Shown here: positions 1 through 7,504 of the stretch, in pieces | Layout: each line of letters opens with the position of its first letter | Numbering within the stretch: the first letter of the stretch is position 1 | DNA from: a virus | Length of the DNA stretch: 48,094 nt | Direction: 5' to 3' (one strand) | IMG/VR virus record: IMGVR_UViG_3300032284_000424 | Span: 1-48,094 of that record | Position numbers and translations under genes: made by a program | The notes under the pieces: generated by a model | What the model was told of the DNA's origin: nothing | What the model saw: only the letters and a program-made list of their open reading frames with translations | Database searches by the model: none

Positions 1-1
1 C

Positions 2-163
2 CCGGCAGGATTTTGTCTAGCACTGGTTGTAGAGCAAGATCATAAGTTCTATACTGCAGTTGTTATGGGAACTCCTAGCCCAATGTTTAGATTCCAATTG
101 GTTAAAAAACTTCTAAATAAAGATATTCCTTACAACGATTTGCTCGATTCTGACTTGCGTTAA
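2..163 (+). CDS. D-alanyl-D-alanine carboxypeptidase-like (peptidase S11), C-terminal fragment
   Basis: The reading frame is open from the window edge and ends at TAA 161-163, leaving 53 residues. The segment AGFCLALVVEQ followed by YTAVVMGTPSPMFRF and a KKLLN helix matches the end of the S11 (PBP5/DacA-type) catalytic domain, where AGxxLVAsA..., the AVV/MG strand and a RxxxxxKLL helix close the fold. S11 enzymes remove the terminal D-Ala from peptidoglycan pentapeptides. The SxxK, SxN and KTG motifs would lie upstream, outside the window, so activity cannot be judged. No PBP5 C-terminal beta domain or amphipathic membrane anchor follows, so this would be a short soluble form. In a phage it could alter or help degrade host wall; that is inference. 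Confidence 0.6.
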   Translation, partial: PAGFCLALVVEQDHKFYTAVVMGTPSPMFRFQLVKKLLNKDIPYNDLLDSDLR

Positions 164-183
164 TTGGTAAAAGACTATATAAT
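155..183 (+). promoter_or_regulatory. Sigma-70-like promoter giving a leaderless start for the 190 gene
   Basis: TTGCGT (155-160), a 17-base spacer and a perfect TATAAT (178-183). Six bases (184-189) separate the -10 from ATG 190, so the expected +1 is the A of the start codon. No Shine-Dalgarno sequence precedes the gene. The -35 matches only 3 of 6 consensus bases. Confidence 0.5.
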
Positions 184-189
184 AATAGC

Positions 190-540
190 ATGACTACTAA
201 CGCATTTATCTTTAGTTGGGATTGTGAAGGAATTGAAGCAATAATTCCTATCAGCGAATACGAACATGTTGACATGGAGAATACACTTCGTATTCTCAAA
301 GAGCAACAGATCAAGGTTAATCCGCTTGACGGAATTATACAGCGTCTAATTTTTAGAGCTACATATAATCCACAACAACATTACGAGATCTATGCTATAG
401 ACTGTGATGAAAGTTTGGATTACGAGTTTTGGAAAAAGCAGTGGACAGAGTATCCACAAGAAACAGCAGATTTAATTCGTGATCGTGGGCACAAGATTCT
501 AAGCGATCGACGCGATACTAAAAAAGTTTTAATTACATAA
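190..540 (+). CDS. Conserved phage protein of unknown function, 116 aa
   Basis: I do not recognise a characterised family. The protein starts MTTNAFIFSWDCEG, has an acidic middle and ends in a basic tail with an RDRGHKILSDRRD segment. It shows no signal peptide or membrane segment and looks like a soluble cytoplasmic protein. The start is ATG 190: no ribosome binding site is visible, but a -10 hexamer lies exactly 6 nt upstream, consistent with a leaderless mRNA. It is followed after 9 nt by the MazG-like gene, whose own SD (AAGGA) overlaps its stop, so the two are likely co-transcribed. Confidence 0.75.
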   Translation: MTTNAFIFSWDCEGIEAIIPISEYEHVDMENTLRILKEQQIKVNPLDGIIQRLIFRATYNPQQHYEIYAIDCDESLDYEFWKKQWTEYPQETADLIRDRGHKILSDRRDTKKVLIT

Positions 541-549
541 GGAAAAATA

Positions 550-930
550 ATGACAAATCCATTTCGAGATCAAGAAAAGTTTATGCGTTCCTGTGACCAA
601 GAGGTTGACAAGTACGATGAAAAACAGTACAATATGTACTTAAACTTAATTGAAGAAGAATACAACGATGAGCTTAAAGCGGCGTTGGCTAGCGGAGATC
701 GAGTTGAACAATTAGACGCCTTAATTGATATTTTGGTTGTGACCATTGGTGCTATCCACAGCGGTGGGTTCGATGCTGAAGGTGCGTGGAAAGAAGTCAT
801 GCGTACAAACTTTGCCAAAATTGACAAAGACACAGGCAAAGTGCGTAAGCGTGAAGATGGAAAGGTATTGAAGCCAATCGGATGGACACCACCGGAGTTG
901 GCTCAATTTGTGAAAGATGTACAGGCTTAA
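550..930 (+). CDS. MazG-like / PRA-PH-like nucleotide pyrophosphohydrolase
   Basis: A 126-residue all-alpha protein. The EEEYNDELKAAL helix followed by DRVEQLDALIDILVV gives the ExxE and ExxxD pattern of metal-binding residues of the MazG/phosphoribosyl-ATP pyrophosphohydrolase superfamily. The tail AWKEVMRTNFAKIDKDTGKV and a KPIGWTPPEL ending are typical of the phage branch. These enzymes hydrolyse (d)NTPs to NMP and pyrophosphate; in phages they are proposed to clean nucleotide pools or blunt (p)ppGpp signalling. The exact substrate cannot be read from sequence. The start has SD AAGGA six bases upstream. The end overlaps the next small gene by 14 nt. Confidence 0.8.
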   Translation: MTNPFRDQEKFMRSCDQEVDKYDEKQYNMYLNLIEEEYNDELKAALASGDRVEQLDALIDILVVTIGAIHSGGFDAEGAWKEVMRTNFAKIDKDTGKVRKREDGKVLKPIGWTPPELAQFVKDVQA

Positions 931-1054
931 ATATTTTATGGGCGGGGGAACATTAGTATCTAAATATTTTGAAACCGTAGGTGAGGCTTTAATATATTCT
1001 GTATACAATATCCCGTTCCAGAGTTTTCATTCAATTGATTTAATCAAGGATTAA
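917..1054 (+). CDS. Small hypothetical protein, 45 aa
   Basis: ATG 917 lies inside the end of the MazG-like gene in another frame and the frame runs to TAA 1052-1054, one base before the next gene's ATG at 1056. The product begins MYRLKYFMGGGTLVSKYF and continues through GEALIYSVYNIPFQSF. It fills what would otherwise be a 125-base gap in a genome with almost no gaps, which is the main argument that it is real. An AAAG stretch before the ATG could serve as a weak SD. No domain is recognised; the glycine-rich turn and aromatic residues suggest a compact or membrane-associated peptide, which is speculation. Confidence 0.5.
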   Translation: MYRLKYFMGGGTLVSKYFETVGEALIYSVYNIPFQSFHSIDLIKD

Positions 1055-1055
1055 A

Positions 1056-1877
1056 ATGCGTAATTATTGGTCATGTTCTAAATTTGCTGACTGGGTTCGC
1101 GGTACTGCTAAACTCAGTGCGGCAACAAGTGAAGAATGGGACGAGTGGCGTACCACTGCCCAAATGCGACATAACTTTCGTTATTGGGTTGCTGAAGAAT
1201 TGCTTGACAACATCCAAGGGTTTTTCCTTTACATACCAGATAGGCTAAATGATGTCCGATATTATATTAATAATCGTTGGGTCTCTCGTAGTCATAGCCT
1301 TACGGCACATGCTCGAGACATCAAACCCGGTCAGTGGCAGGATGTTGGCCACCGCATCCTTCCTTGCTTGTTTAACGAGCTTGTGGATTTTGTTGAAATA
1401 GAACAAGCATGGCATACTTGTATGTGGGATGAAGAAGCTCGTAAGAAATATAATCCGCCATGGTGGCGTAGTGGTTGGCTTCGCTGGCGCACCTGGCGTT
1501 GCCCCGAAGCTGGACTCGATTATTTGGATTGGGCCGCTACTCTTACTAACAAAGATTTTATCAAAGAAGGTGAGAAGGAAGAGCTGACTTACCAAGCAAA
1601 GGCCGCAAAGGAAATCAAAGAGCTTTACCTTTGGTGGACACAAACTTATCGCAATCGCCCCGATCCGTATGAAGTCAGTGGGTGGACTGCCTACTGTGAA
1701 GCGAGTCGAGAAGCCAACGGTGGTAGACTAAGTTTCAGCGGTGACAAAAGTCCCGAACTTAAAAAGACTAGCAAAAAGGCACTTGATAAACTTCATAAGA
1801 TTGAAGCCGCTTATGAAAAAGAAGATGAAGCAATGATGATTCGTTTAATTAAAGTGAGACAAAGTTTATGGACATGA
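1056..1877 (+). CDS. Tryptophan-rich conserved phage protein, 273 aa
   Basis: Unknown function. Tryptophan and arginine content is very high, for example NPPWWRSGWLRWRTWRC near residues 135-150, and an early NYWSCSKFADWVRGTAKL segment. The C-terminal 60 residues are lysine-rich and helical (ELKKTSKKALDKLHKIEAAYEK), probably a coiled coil. There is no signal peptide, and the tryptophans are spread among charged residues rather than forming membrane spans. I believe similar proteins occur in T4-like aquatic phages but cannot verify this here. ATG 1056 follows the preceding stop by one base, and the end overlaps the next gene by 10 nt, indicating an operon. Confidence 0.75.
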   Translation: MRNYWSCSKFADWVRGTAKLSAATSEEWDEWRTTAQMRHNFRYWVAEELLDNIQGFFLYIPDRLNDVRYYINNRWVSRSHSLTAHARDIKPGQWQDVGHRILPCLFNELVDFVEIEQAWHTCMWDEEARKKYNPPWWRSGWLRWRTWRCPEAGLDYLDWAATLTNKDFIKEGEKEELTYQAKAAKEIKELYLWWTQTYRNRPDPYEVSGWTAYCEASREANGGRLSFSGDKSPELKKTSKKALDKLHKIEAAYEKEDEAMMIRLIKVRQSLWT

Positions 1878-2092
1878 ACTCAGTAGATATGGCAAATAAT
1901 TTAATCTTTCGAGCTAAGAACTTATCTGAGTTCACGGTCGAAACAGATGTACCGGAAACATTTATGTTTAATGGAGTAGTTCCATTTGATATGGTTATTT
2001 CAGAAGGAATGATTTCTGCTAAAGTATGGGCGGTGACTTTTGATGAAGCCGCTAAAAAACTTGATAATTACCTTAACTCTTGCTCGGAATAA
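1868..2092 (+). CDS. Hypothetical protein, 74 aa
   Basis: Small soluble protein beginning MDMNSVDMANNLIFRAKNL. A second in-frame ATG at 1874 is possible; 1868 is used because it gives the 10-base overlap typical of this operon. The sequence alternates short beta-like segments (FTVETDVPETFMFNGVVPF, SAKVWAVTF) and ends in a short helix. No family is recognised. It lies between the W-rich protein and a small acidic protein, probably in the same early or middle transcript. Confidence 0.65.
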   Translation: MDMNSVDMANNLIFRAKNLSEFTVETDVPETFMFNGVVPFDMVISEGMISAKVWAVTFDEAAKKLDNYLNSCSE

Positions 2093-2093
2093 T

Positions 2094-2336
2094 ATGACAG
2101 ACAAACCTATTAAAATTGAATTTGCTCCAGGCGCCTTTGATACATTCGACGGTACTCAGGAAGAACTTGACGAACTAGTTGCAGAAATCAAACGGATGTT
2201 TGAAAGTGGAGAAATCATGGAAAAGTCAACGCCTGTTGACTTTGACGCACTAGTTGAGGAAGATCCAGAGTTTGCTATGGCAATTGCTAAACAACTCGGA
2301 TCTGACGAAGACACCGATCACCGTAATTTACAATGA
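2094..2336 (+). CDS. Small acidic protein, 80 aa
   Basis: Starts MTDKPIKIEFAPGAFDTF and continues with a GTQEELDELVAEIKRMF helix. Strongly acidic, with many Asp and Glu in the last 40 residues. The open frame extends upstream of ATG 2094 into the preceding gene, but 2094 directly follows that gene's stop (TAATATG), so this is the sensible start. The helix and acidic surface would suit a protein-binding adaptor or nucleic-acid mimic; no motif proves it. The stop overlaps the next start as ATGA. Confidence 0.65.
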   Translation: MTDKPIKIEFAPGAFDTFDGTQEELDELVAEIKRMFESGEIMEKSTPVDFDALVEEDPEFAMAIAKQLGSDEDTDHRNLQ

Positions 2337-2665
2337 AAGCACAGATACCAGCCGAGGGCATTTTTAAACATAGAGAATGGGGCGACTCCATTATGTATGG
2401 AGTTCCTTGTGAGTGTACTGATCCTACACATCAACACAGTGTTTGGATTGAAGCAGATGAAACAGGTGTTACTGTAACCACATACACTCAACAAAAGACC
2501 AAATGGTGGGAACTTAATCGCTTCAAAATTATTTGGTGTTTGTTGACCAAAGGTTATGTAGAGTACGAAGCTAGCATTATTATGAGTGAACAACAGGCCC
2601 TTAACTATTCTGAAACATTGAAGAAATCAGTTGCTAATGTCAAAAAATTCAAAGATAGCAAGTAG
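2333..2665 (+). CDS. Conserved phage protein with possible Cys/His metal site, 110 aa
   Basis: The N-terminal half contains CECTDPTHQH (about residues 26-35), a clustered CxC...HxH that could bind zinc, followed by beta-rich VWIEADETGVTVTTYT and the TKWWELNRFKIIWCLLTKG segment. The latter is hydrophobic but probably forms an amphipathic helix rather than a membrane span. The C-terminus is a Lys-rich helix. ATG 2333 overlaps the preceding stop as ATGA. Function unknown. It overlaps the next gene by 29 nt. Confidence 0.7.
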   Translation: MKAQIPAEGIFKHREWGDSIMYGVPCECTDPTHQHSVWIEADETGVTVTTYTQQKTKWWELNRFKIIWCLLTKGYVEYEASIIMSEQQALNYSETLKKSVANVKKFKDSK

Positions 2666-3215
2666 TCCTGATCGTTTCACCTTTCAAAAGGAAGGTTACA
2701 TCAAACGCTGTGAGGAAGAAGGTAAACTGCCTAATCCCGCTTATGTTGAAATGTATAAGAAATGGAGAGAGGAAGCCGACGCCAAGGTTGAAGATACCTC
2801 ATGGCAAGAGTACAACCTCGAATACGATCTCCGAAGCACATCTTGGATAGTTGAAAAATGTAAAAACGAAAACTATGCCCAAAACATGTACGCCGCAATT
2901 TGTAATAACCAATTTGCCAAATTTACGCAAACTGGAGATCGTATTGAAACCTATAGAAACCTAAGAGAAGATTATTGGAGTGCCAGCTGGCGTAGTTCGG
3001 GCGGTATTGTAGCTAATCTTCGTGGCGAAGGTGACTACATCGATTGGTACTGCTCGGGGATCGGCAGTCAAGAAGCCGGATACGGACTAAGTGATAAAAA
3101 GCCAAAACTTGATGAAGATAAGCGTACCTATGTACCAGAAGGCGAAATCACTGAAGAAATTAAAGAAGACCTAGCTAAACTAGGATGGGTCGGATTTCCA
3201 TGGAAGGATGAATAA
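2637..3215 (+). CDS. Conserved phage protein, 192 aa, unknown function
   Basis: Begins MSKNSKIASSPDRFTFQKEGY and carries DLRSTSWIVEKCKNENYAQNMYAAICNNQF and WSASWRSSGGIVANLRGEGDYIDWYCSG as separate conserved-looking blocks. These are the kind of ungapped motif that suggests a real enzyme or binding protein, but I cannot tie them to a characterised family. The open frame extends to TTG 2631; ATG 2637 is the natural start. The terminal LGWVGFPWKDE ends with TAA overlapping the next ATG by one base. Soluble, cytoplasmic. Confidence 0.7.
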   Translation: MSKNSKIASSPDRFTFQKEGYIKRCEEEGKLPNPAYVEMYKKWREEADAKVEDTSWQEYNLEYDLRSTSWIVEKCKNENYAQNMYAAICNNQFAKFTQTGDRIETYRNLREDYWSASWRSSGGIVANLRGEGDYIDWYCSGIGSQEAGYGLSDKKPKLDEDKRTYVPEGEITEEIKEDLAKLGWVGFPWKDE

Positions 3216-3787
3216 TGGCAAAATATTTAGAAACAACTGTCTTGGCAGAGTTAGACGAGTATCGTCGTAAAATTTTTGAGCTTAGAGCCGAGGCATACGC
3301 CAAAACTAAAATAGATGTTTTAGACAATGATACTTTAAGTGCTTTAAGCATCTATGAAATTGTCCATCAATATGATCCTTTCTATAATGTTAATTTTTCT
3401 CGGAATGGCGAAGATGGTAAATCAAAGGGAGTTCTTATTGAACAAAAAGCTAGTCGAGTTGAAAAGAAAAAGAAATCTGGCTTATATGCTACCGCTGGAT
3501 TTCAATTTCATGCTATGGGAAATCTTAAATATGATAGATACATCTTTGCAACTAGAGATAGAAGCACATTAAATTTAATTAAGATTTACGATATTAGTAT
3601 TAAAGAAAATATAGAACTTGTACAATCTCATCTATTTTCTGAAAGAGAAAAGTGGTTAGAACGAGGCCGTAAAGATCAAGCAAAAATGAAACGAGATGTA
3701 ATTATTATGCCAGAAGATTTATTAATTAAAAATCTTACGGGCATTAAAAAGAAGACTTTCAATAATTGTGAAGTTATAATTGCGTAA
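3215..3787 (+). CDS. Possible restriction-type endonuclease (PD-(D/E)XK-like), next to a DNA methyltransferase
   Basis: 190 residues. A helical N-terminus is followed by YDPFYNVNFSRNGEDGKSKG and then VLIEQKAS, where E76-Q-K78 would be the (D/E)XK pair on a beta strand and an aspartate in the preceding loop the first metal ligand. After it comes GFQFHAMGNLKYDRYIFATRDR, a helix then strand as expected in the restriction-endonuclease core. A lysine-rich C-terminus follows. The adjacent gene encodes a DNA methyltransferase, so a restriction-modification-like pair is plausible. The gene looks more AT-rich than its neighbours, with many ATT, TTA and AGA codons, which hints at recent acquisition. 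The assignment is inference from motif spacing and neighbourhood; other DNA-binding roles are possible. Confidence 0.4.
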   Translation: MAKYLETTVLAELDEYRRKIFELRAEAYAKTKIDVLDNDTLSALSIYEIVHQYDPFYNVNFSRNGEDGKSKGVLIEQKASRVEKKKKSGLYATAGFQFHAMGNLKYDRYIFATRDRSTLNLIKIYDISIKENIELVQSHLFSEREKWLERGRKDQAKMKRDVIIMPEDLLIKNLTGIKKKTFNNCEVIIA

Positions 3788-3795
3788 TATAAATA
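3788..3795 (+). promoter_or_regulatory. Perfect match to T4 late promoter TATAAATA
   Basis: TATAAATA lies in the 15-base gap before the methyltransferase ATG 3803. A T4-type late start would fall about 6 nt downstream, near 3801-3802, giving an almost leaderless mRNA. In an AT-rich genome a chance match is possible, so this is weak alone; it gains support from other TAAATA sites in intergenic gaps. Confidence 0.35.
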
Positions 3796-3802
3796 CGTGA
3801 AT

Positions 3803-5056
3803 ATGAAAACAGCCCTACTATATACAACACAAGATTTCCTAGCACAGTTCAAACTAGACAAAACCATTTCGTTTGATGACTTTAGTAAAAAGTTATCAGT
3901 ATTAAACGGTAGTGATACTTCTGGTCAGTTTGTAGTTCGTAGCGACCTAGACACATTTGTAGCCCGTGTATCAAAAAAAGATAACCGTTTACAACGACTA
4001 GATCTTTATAAGCGTAAACTGTACAAGATGATTGTACAGGAACCCGAGAAAGCATTAGAAGCATGGTTTGATAGAACTGCTGGCATCAAAGAAGAACTAA
4101 AGTTTTATTTTGAAATTCCAGATGCTGACATTTTAGAAGGCAATACTTTTGCCGGGCGCACTAATTCCAAATACGGACGCATCTGTAAAAACATCAATTT
4201 TGAAAACTTCTACAATACAAAGAAGTTGTACGACAACGATTTTGAATATGTTGTTGGCCTAATGAAAGCCATGTTTGAAGACTACAAACTACGCAACAGT
4301 CTAGTGGGTCCAGCGTTCTTTGATCACATCTGTAAGATCGATGATGACTATGGACAGTTCTGGACAGACTTCATGATGGGGTGTAATCGTGCCAGCATTT
4401 TTAATCCAGCAACCTACAAGGGCATATTAGATAATGTATTCACTGGCGACACATTGTTTGCCCCAGTCATGGGTTGGAATGCCTATCAGTTGGGATTCTA
4501 CAGTAGCAAATTTAAGAACTTTATAGCCACAGATGTAATCCCAGATGTTGTCGACAATGGCTCATTGTTACACGCAGAATGGTTAAAGAACGCAGACACC
4601 AGTTTGTTTGAAATGCCAGAAAAGACTGTGGACCTGTATCTATGCCCCAGTGAACAGTTAGATGCTAGACATGATTTTATTAAAAAGTACAAAGGAAAAG
4701 TAGACGCAGTATTACTAAGTCCTCCGTATTTTGATTTGGAAATATATCCTAGCGAAGATCAAAGTTTTGCCAGCTTTCCAAATTACGATGCTTGGTTAAA
4801 GGGTTATTGGGAAGAAACAGTTAAGCTATGTGTACGGGTAATGAAGCCCGGCGCTAAGTTTGGATTTGTTATCAGTAACTATAGAAACAAGGCAAAAGAA
4901 GAAGTCCAAATTAGTCAGGACATGAGAGATGTAGTACTAAAGCACTTAACTTTGGATAACCAATACAGAGTACAATGGAGTGCTATCGCGGGCTCTAGAC
5001 AGGCCAAAAAGACAGTTGGCGGGAACTTTGAAGACCTTTGGGTTTTTAAGAAATAA
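3803..5056 (+). CDS. SAM-dependent DNA methyltransferase (amino-methylating type)
   Basis: 417 residues from ATG 3803 (GTG 3797 is an alternative; neither has a clear SD). Around residues 220-245 the segment FAPVMGWNAYQLGFYSSKF leads to FIATDV, in the position of the SAM-binding motif I with an acidic strand end. The segment VDAVLLSPPYFDLEIYPSED near residues 303-322 carries SPPYF, a form of catalytic motif IV (D/N/S-PP-Y/F) of N6-adenine and N4-cytosine methyltransferases. The following MKPGAKFGFVISNYR is the expected next strand. The first 200 residues lack motifs and may recognise DNA. It could protect phage DNA from host restriction or pair with the possible nuclease encoded just upstream. 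Confidence 0.75.
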   Translation: MKTALLYTTQDFLAQFKLDKTISFDDFSKKLSVLNGSDTSGQFVVRSDLDTFVARVSKKDNRLQRLDLYKRKLYKMIVQEPEKALEAWFDRTAGIKEELKFYFEIPDADILEGNTFAGRTNSKYGRICKNINFENFYNTKKLYDNDFEYVVGLMKAMFEDYKLRNSLVGPAFFDHICKIDDDYGQFWTDFMMGCNRASIFNPATYKGILDNVFTGDTLFAPVMGWNAYQLGFYSSKFKNFIATDVIPDVVDNGSLLHAEWLKNADTSLFEMPEKTVDLYLCPSEQLDARHDFIKKYKGKVDAVLLSPPYFDLEIYPSEDQSFASFPNYDAWLKGYWEETVKLCVRVMKPGAKFGFVISNYRNKAKEEVQISQDMRDVVLKHLTLDNQYRVQWSAIAGSRQAKKTVGGNFEDLWVFKK

Positions 5057-5073
5057 TTTGGTAAAACCTGTTC

Positions 5074-5102
5074 TTGACATAGTCCCCGTTTGGCTGTATA
5101 AT
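5074..5102 (+). promoter_or_regulatory. Consensus sigma-70 promoter for the 5134 gene
   Basis: TTGACA (5074-5079), 17-base spacer, TATAAT (5097-5102): both hexamers perfect and spacing optimal. Expected +1 near 5109, leaving a leader of about 25 nt that contains SD AAGGAG before ATG 5134. This is the strongest early-type promoter in the window. Confidence 0.85.
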
Positions 5103-5133
5103 TATTACATATTGAAACACTAAGGAGCTCTAA

Positions 5134-6327
5134 ATGGCTACAGCAAAAACATCAAAGCGTATTACAAGCGTTACTATTCGACAAAATGCCAAGAAAGATC
5201 ATAGTCCAAAATGGGACGATGTAGAAAATCTCACAGCCGAACAGTTTGCTAGCAAGTATCGTGCGGCGATGGACTGGTATCGTTTAGAGTGTCCGGACAA
5301 GACACTGAAGCCAAAAGTTATTGATTGGATGGGTCGTGCCGGTTACGACAAGTCAACTATTCAAGCATTTAAAAAGACCAAAGACAGTCGTTGTTCTTCA
5401 ACTGTAGGTGCTATTGCCGCTAACCTAATTAAAGGTATGCCAGCACAGAGATCAGATTTTAATCAAGGCCGTAATACAGAAACATGGTTGCGTGAGCAGA
5501 TTGCCAAAGTCATTAACGAAGGCAAAGACGACATTGACGACAGCGCAGAAGTTGTTGTTAAGGTTGAAAAGCCCGTTGTCTATGTTCCTACTATTCAAGA
5601 TCGTCTGCGTGAAGCCGCAGGTGATATGAGCGAAGAATTGGATATTGCTATCGACAGCTGGATTACTGATCCAGATGCGTTTGATCCAAAGGCATTTAAA
5701 ATTGTTAATTTGCTTAAAGGTAAGGGTGCCAAAGCCGCTCACGCTCGTTTGATTAAACAGTATTTTAATCGTGGTCACGAAGAATTGCTAGAGCTTGCTA
5801 GCGGACAAGCAGACGATCAGTTGCGTGAAGGTTACAGTCATGTAGCTCGTAAGAATGTTAAGAAATTAATTGAGTTCTACGAAAGCATTGCCACTGCCTG
5901 CGAACAGATTGCCGCAGAACAAAAAGTTCTTAAGAAGCCTCGTGCTAAGAAAATTAAGCCGGCAGAGGACTTGGTTAAGAAAATGAAGTTCATGTTGAGT
6001 GATACAAAGTTAGGTATTACTTCAGTGCCACCTGCTAGCATCATTGGTGCTCAGGCCGCTGTAGTCTACAATACTAAGACTCGCAAGATTGGTATCTATG
6101 GTGCTAAAACTTCAGCAGGTCTTACTGTTAAAGGTACTAGCATTACTGACTTTACAGAAAAGAGTTTCCAGAAAACCCTGCGTAAGCCACTTGAACAGTT
6201 GAAAGAGTTTAAGGAACAAAATACACAGCGTCGAGCTGAAACTTGGTTTACTAACATTAAGACTACTAGTGTAGCACTTAATGGTCGTGTAAATGAAGAC
6301 ATTGTAATTTTGAAAGTGTTTAAATGA
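5134..6327 (+). CDS. Conserved phage protein expressed from a strong early promoter, 397 aa
   Basis: Not a family I can name. The first 115 residues are basic and helical (KYRAAMDWYRLECPDKTLKP, STVGAIAANLIKG); a middle helical region (about 145-270) follows, then a KKPRAKKIKPAEDLVKKMKF linker and a C-terminal segment SVPPASIIGAQAAVVYNTKT continuing into RKIGIYGA, which looks like a beta domain. High lysine and arginine content suggests nucleic-acid binding. It is the first gene after a perfect sigma-70 promoter, with SD AAGGAG seven bases upstream, so it is probably made early and abundantly. It heads an operon with the oxygenase gene, whose ATG overlaps its TGA. Confidence 0.75.
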   Translation: MATAKTSKRITSVTIRQNAKKDHSPKWDDVENLTAEQFASKYRAAMDWYRLECPDKTLKPKVIDWMGRAGYDKSTIQAFKKTKDSRCSSTVGAIAANLIKGMPAQRSDFNQGRNTETWLREQIAKVINEGKDDIDDSAEVVVKVEKPVVYVPTIQDRLREAAGDMSEELDIAIDSWITDPDAFDPKAFKIVNLLKGKGAKAAHARLIKQYFNRGHEELLELASGQADDQLREGYSHVARKNVKKLIEFYESIATACEQIAAEQKVLKKPRAKKIKPAEDLVKKMKFMLSDTKLGITSVPPASIIGAQAAVVYNTKTRKIGIYGAKTSAGLTVKGTSITDFTEKSFQKTLRKPLEQLKEFKEQNTQRRAETWFTNIKTTSVALNGRVNEDIVILKVFK

Positions 6328-6890
6328 AGCATTATGTAATCGATGACGGAGTGCCAGAATCTGTAATGCGTCAGCTTTATGTTGACTCAAAAGATTTCAA
6401 ATGGACTTACAATCGAAGTACATACGCAGAAAACACTAATCATATTATGAATCATACTGTATATGATGTAGGACAACTAGTTTGCCCCATCATTGCTAAA
6501 GATCATAAAGATGAAAAATACTTTGAAGAAAAGTTACAACCTATAGTAGACGCTGTACAACCTTTTATCAAACCTATTGTTAAAATAGATAGAGCTAAGT
6601 TTAATCTACTTTGGAGATCAACAGAATCCAATGGTAGGTGGAACATGCCGCATTTTGATACACATGATACAACCAATCGACGAGAGAACAAGTGGTCGTT
6701 GATTTATTATGTGAATCAAGCAGACGGCGACACAGTATTCTTTTACCCGCATGAAACTGTACGGGTAGAAGCCAAGCGCGGACGCATTGTGTTATTTCCT
6801 GCTAACCTAAAACACGCAGGCAGTAACCCTAAAGATGCTTTTGAAAGAATTGTAGTAAACATTGTCATGGAGACCCAATATGAAATGTAA
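6324..6890 (+). CDS. 2-oxoglutarate/Fe(II)-dependent oxygenase (prolyl 4-hydroxylase-like)
   Basis: 188 residues with the double-stranded beta-helix signature: H110-F-D112 in MPHFDTHD as the iron HxD pair, WSLIYYVNQADGDTVFF as the core strands, distal His164 in FPANLKHAG, and Arg175 in ERIVVNIVME as the likely 2-oxoglutarate carboxylate ligand. The reaction couples decarboxylation of 2-oxoglutarate to hydroxylation of a substrate. The target (protein, nucleic acid or metabolite) cannot be told from sequence. Aquatic T4-like phages often carry several such enzymes. The start overlaps the preceding TGA (ATGA). Confidence 0.82.
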   Translation: MKHYVIDDGVPESVMRQLYVDSKDFKWTYNRSTYAENTNHIMNHTVYDVGQLVCPIIAKDHKDEKYFEEKLQPIVDAVQPFIKPIVKIDRAKFNLLWRSTESNGRWNMPHFDTHDTTNRRENKWSLIYYVNQADGDTVFFYPHETVRVEAKRGRIVLFPANLKHAGSNPKDAFERIVVNIVMETQYEM

Positions 6891-7032
6891 TACTTGTAAT
6901 AAAGAATACAGTACATCCTGTGATTATAAACAAGGTCGCTGTCCACATCATCCTAGTTTGGTCGACCAGGTGTTAGCCGACCCTTACAAATCTAGAATTT
7001 ATAATTTAATCAACTGGTTTAAAAGAAAATGA
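6880..7032 (+). CDS. Small zinc-ribbon-like protein, 50 aa
   Basis: ATG 6880 lies within the last codons of the oxygenase gene and TGA 7030-7032 overlaps the next ATG 7029. The product starts MKCNTCNKEYSTSCDYKQGR and continues CPHHPSLVDQV. CxxC (Cys3, Cys6), Cys14, and CPHH (from Cys21) could form one zinc site. The second half is a basic amphipathic helix ending in NWFKRK. Tight overlaps on both sides and the cysteine pattern support a real gene. Role unknown; a nucleic-acid or protein adaptor is plausible. Confidence 0.65.
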   Translation: MKCNTCNKEYSTSCDYKQGRCPHHPSLVDQVLADPYKSRIYNLINWFKRK

Positions 7033-7253
7033 CATCTGACAACAAATTACAAGAACTCTATGAACTATACCTAGGAGTAACTGATGGTATGGTTGGACAG
7101 TATGGAGCAATGGAAGTAGCCGGAGTTATGACTGCTATTGCTCTAAGTATCTATCGTTCTGGACTGACAGAAGAAGAATATAACAACATGATTGACGCTA
7201 TCAGTGCTAATCGCAAACAAGTTAAAACATTTGAAAAACCAGTATTACAATGA
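7029..7253 (+). CDS. Hypothetical helical protein, 74 aa
   Basis: Starts MTSDNKLQELYELYLGVTDG and contains an apolar helix AMEVAGVMTAIALSIYRSGL that is moderately hydrophobic but contains Glu and Arg, so a buried helix is more likely than a membrane span. The C-terminus is a charged helix. Starts within ATGA of the zinc-ribbon gene and stops within ATGA of the next. Function unknown. Confidence 0.65.
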   Translation: MTSDNKLQELYELYLGVTDGMVGQYGAMEVAGVMTAIALSIYRSGLTEEEYNNMIDAISANRKQVKTFEKPVLQ

Positions 7254-7504
7254 CATTACCCGACGAACGATACCGTGCCGTAATACAAACTGAAAAATTT
7301 CTTAGAGAAATACTTCAGACTGCTAGGGTGCCAAAATCTATCAAAGATGGTGCCAGGGCTTGCCTGCGCCATTATCCTAGTGAATGGGACATGAAGCAGG
7401 TTGCAAGTGAGGTGCCAGATATCTTTCAAGAACGCATGGAACCATTATATAGGATGATTGTAAAATATGAAAACGATCTCAAAGACCAAACTGATCCTAA
7501 TTAG
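7250..7504 (+). CDS. BPSL0761-like small protein, 84 aa
   Basis: The start MTLPDERYRAVIQTEKFLRE followed by RVPKSIKDGARACLRHYPSE matches the layout of a small bacterial family annotated as BPSL0761-like (PDERxRAVxxTxxFLxxL ... VPxxxRxxAxxLLRHYPS). The family has no established biochemical role. It occurs widely in Proteobacteria, so the copy here may have come from a host. Its end overlaps the following small membrane-protein gene by 38 nt. Confidence 0.65.
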   Translation: MTLPDERYRAVIQTEKFLREILQTARVPKSIKDGARACLRHYPSEWDMKQVASEVPDIFQERMEPLYRMIVKYENDLKDQTDPN

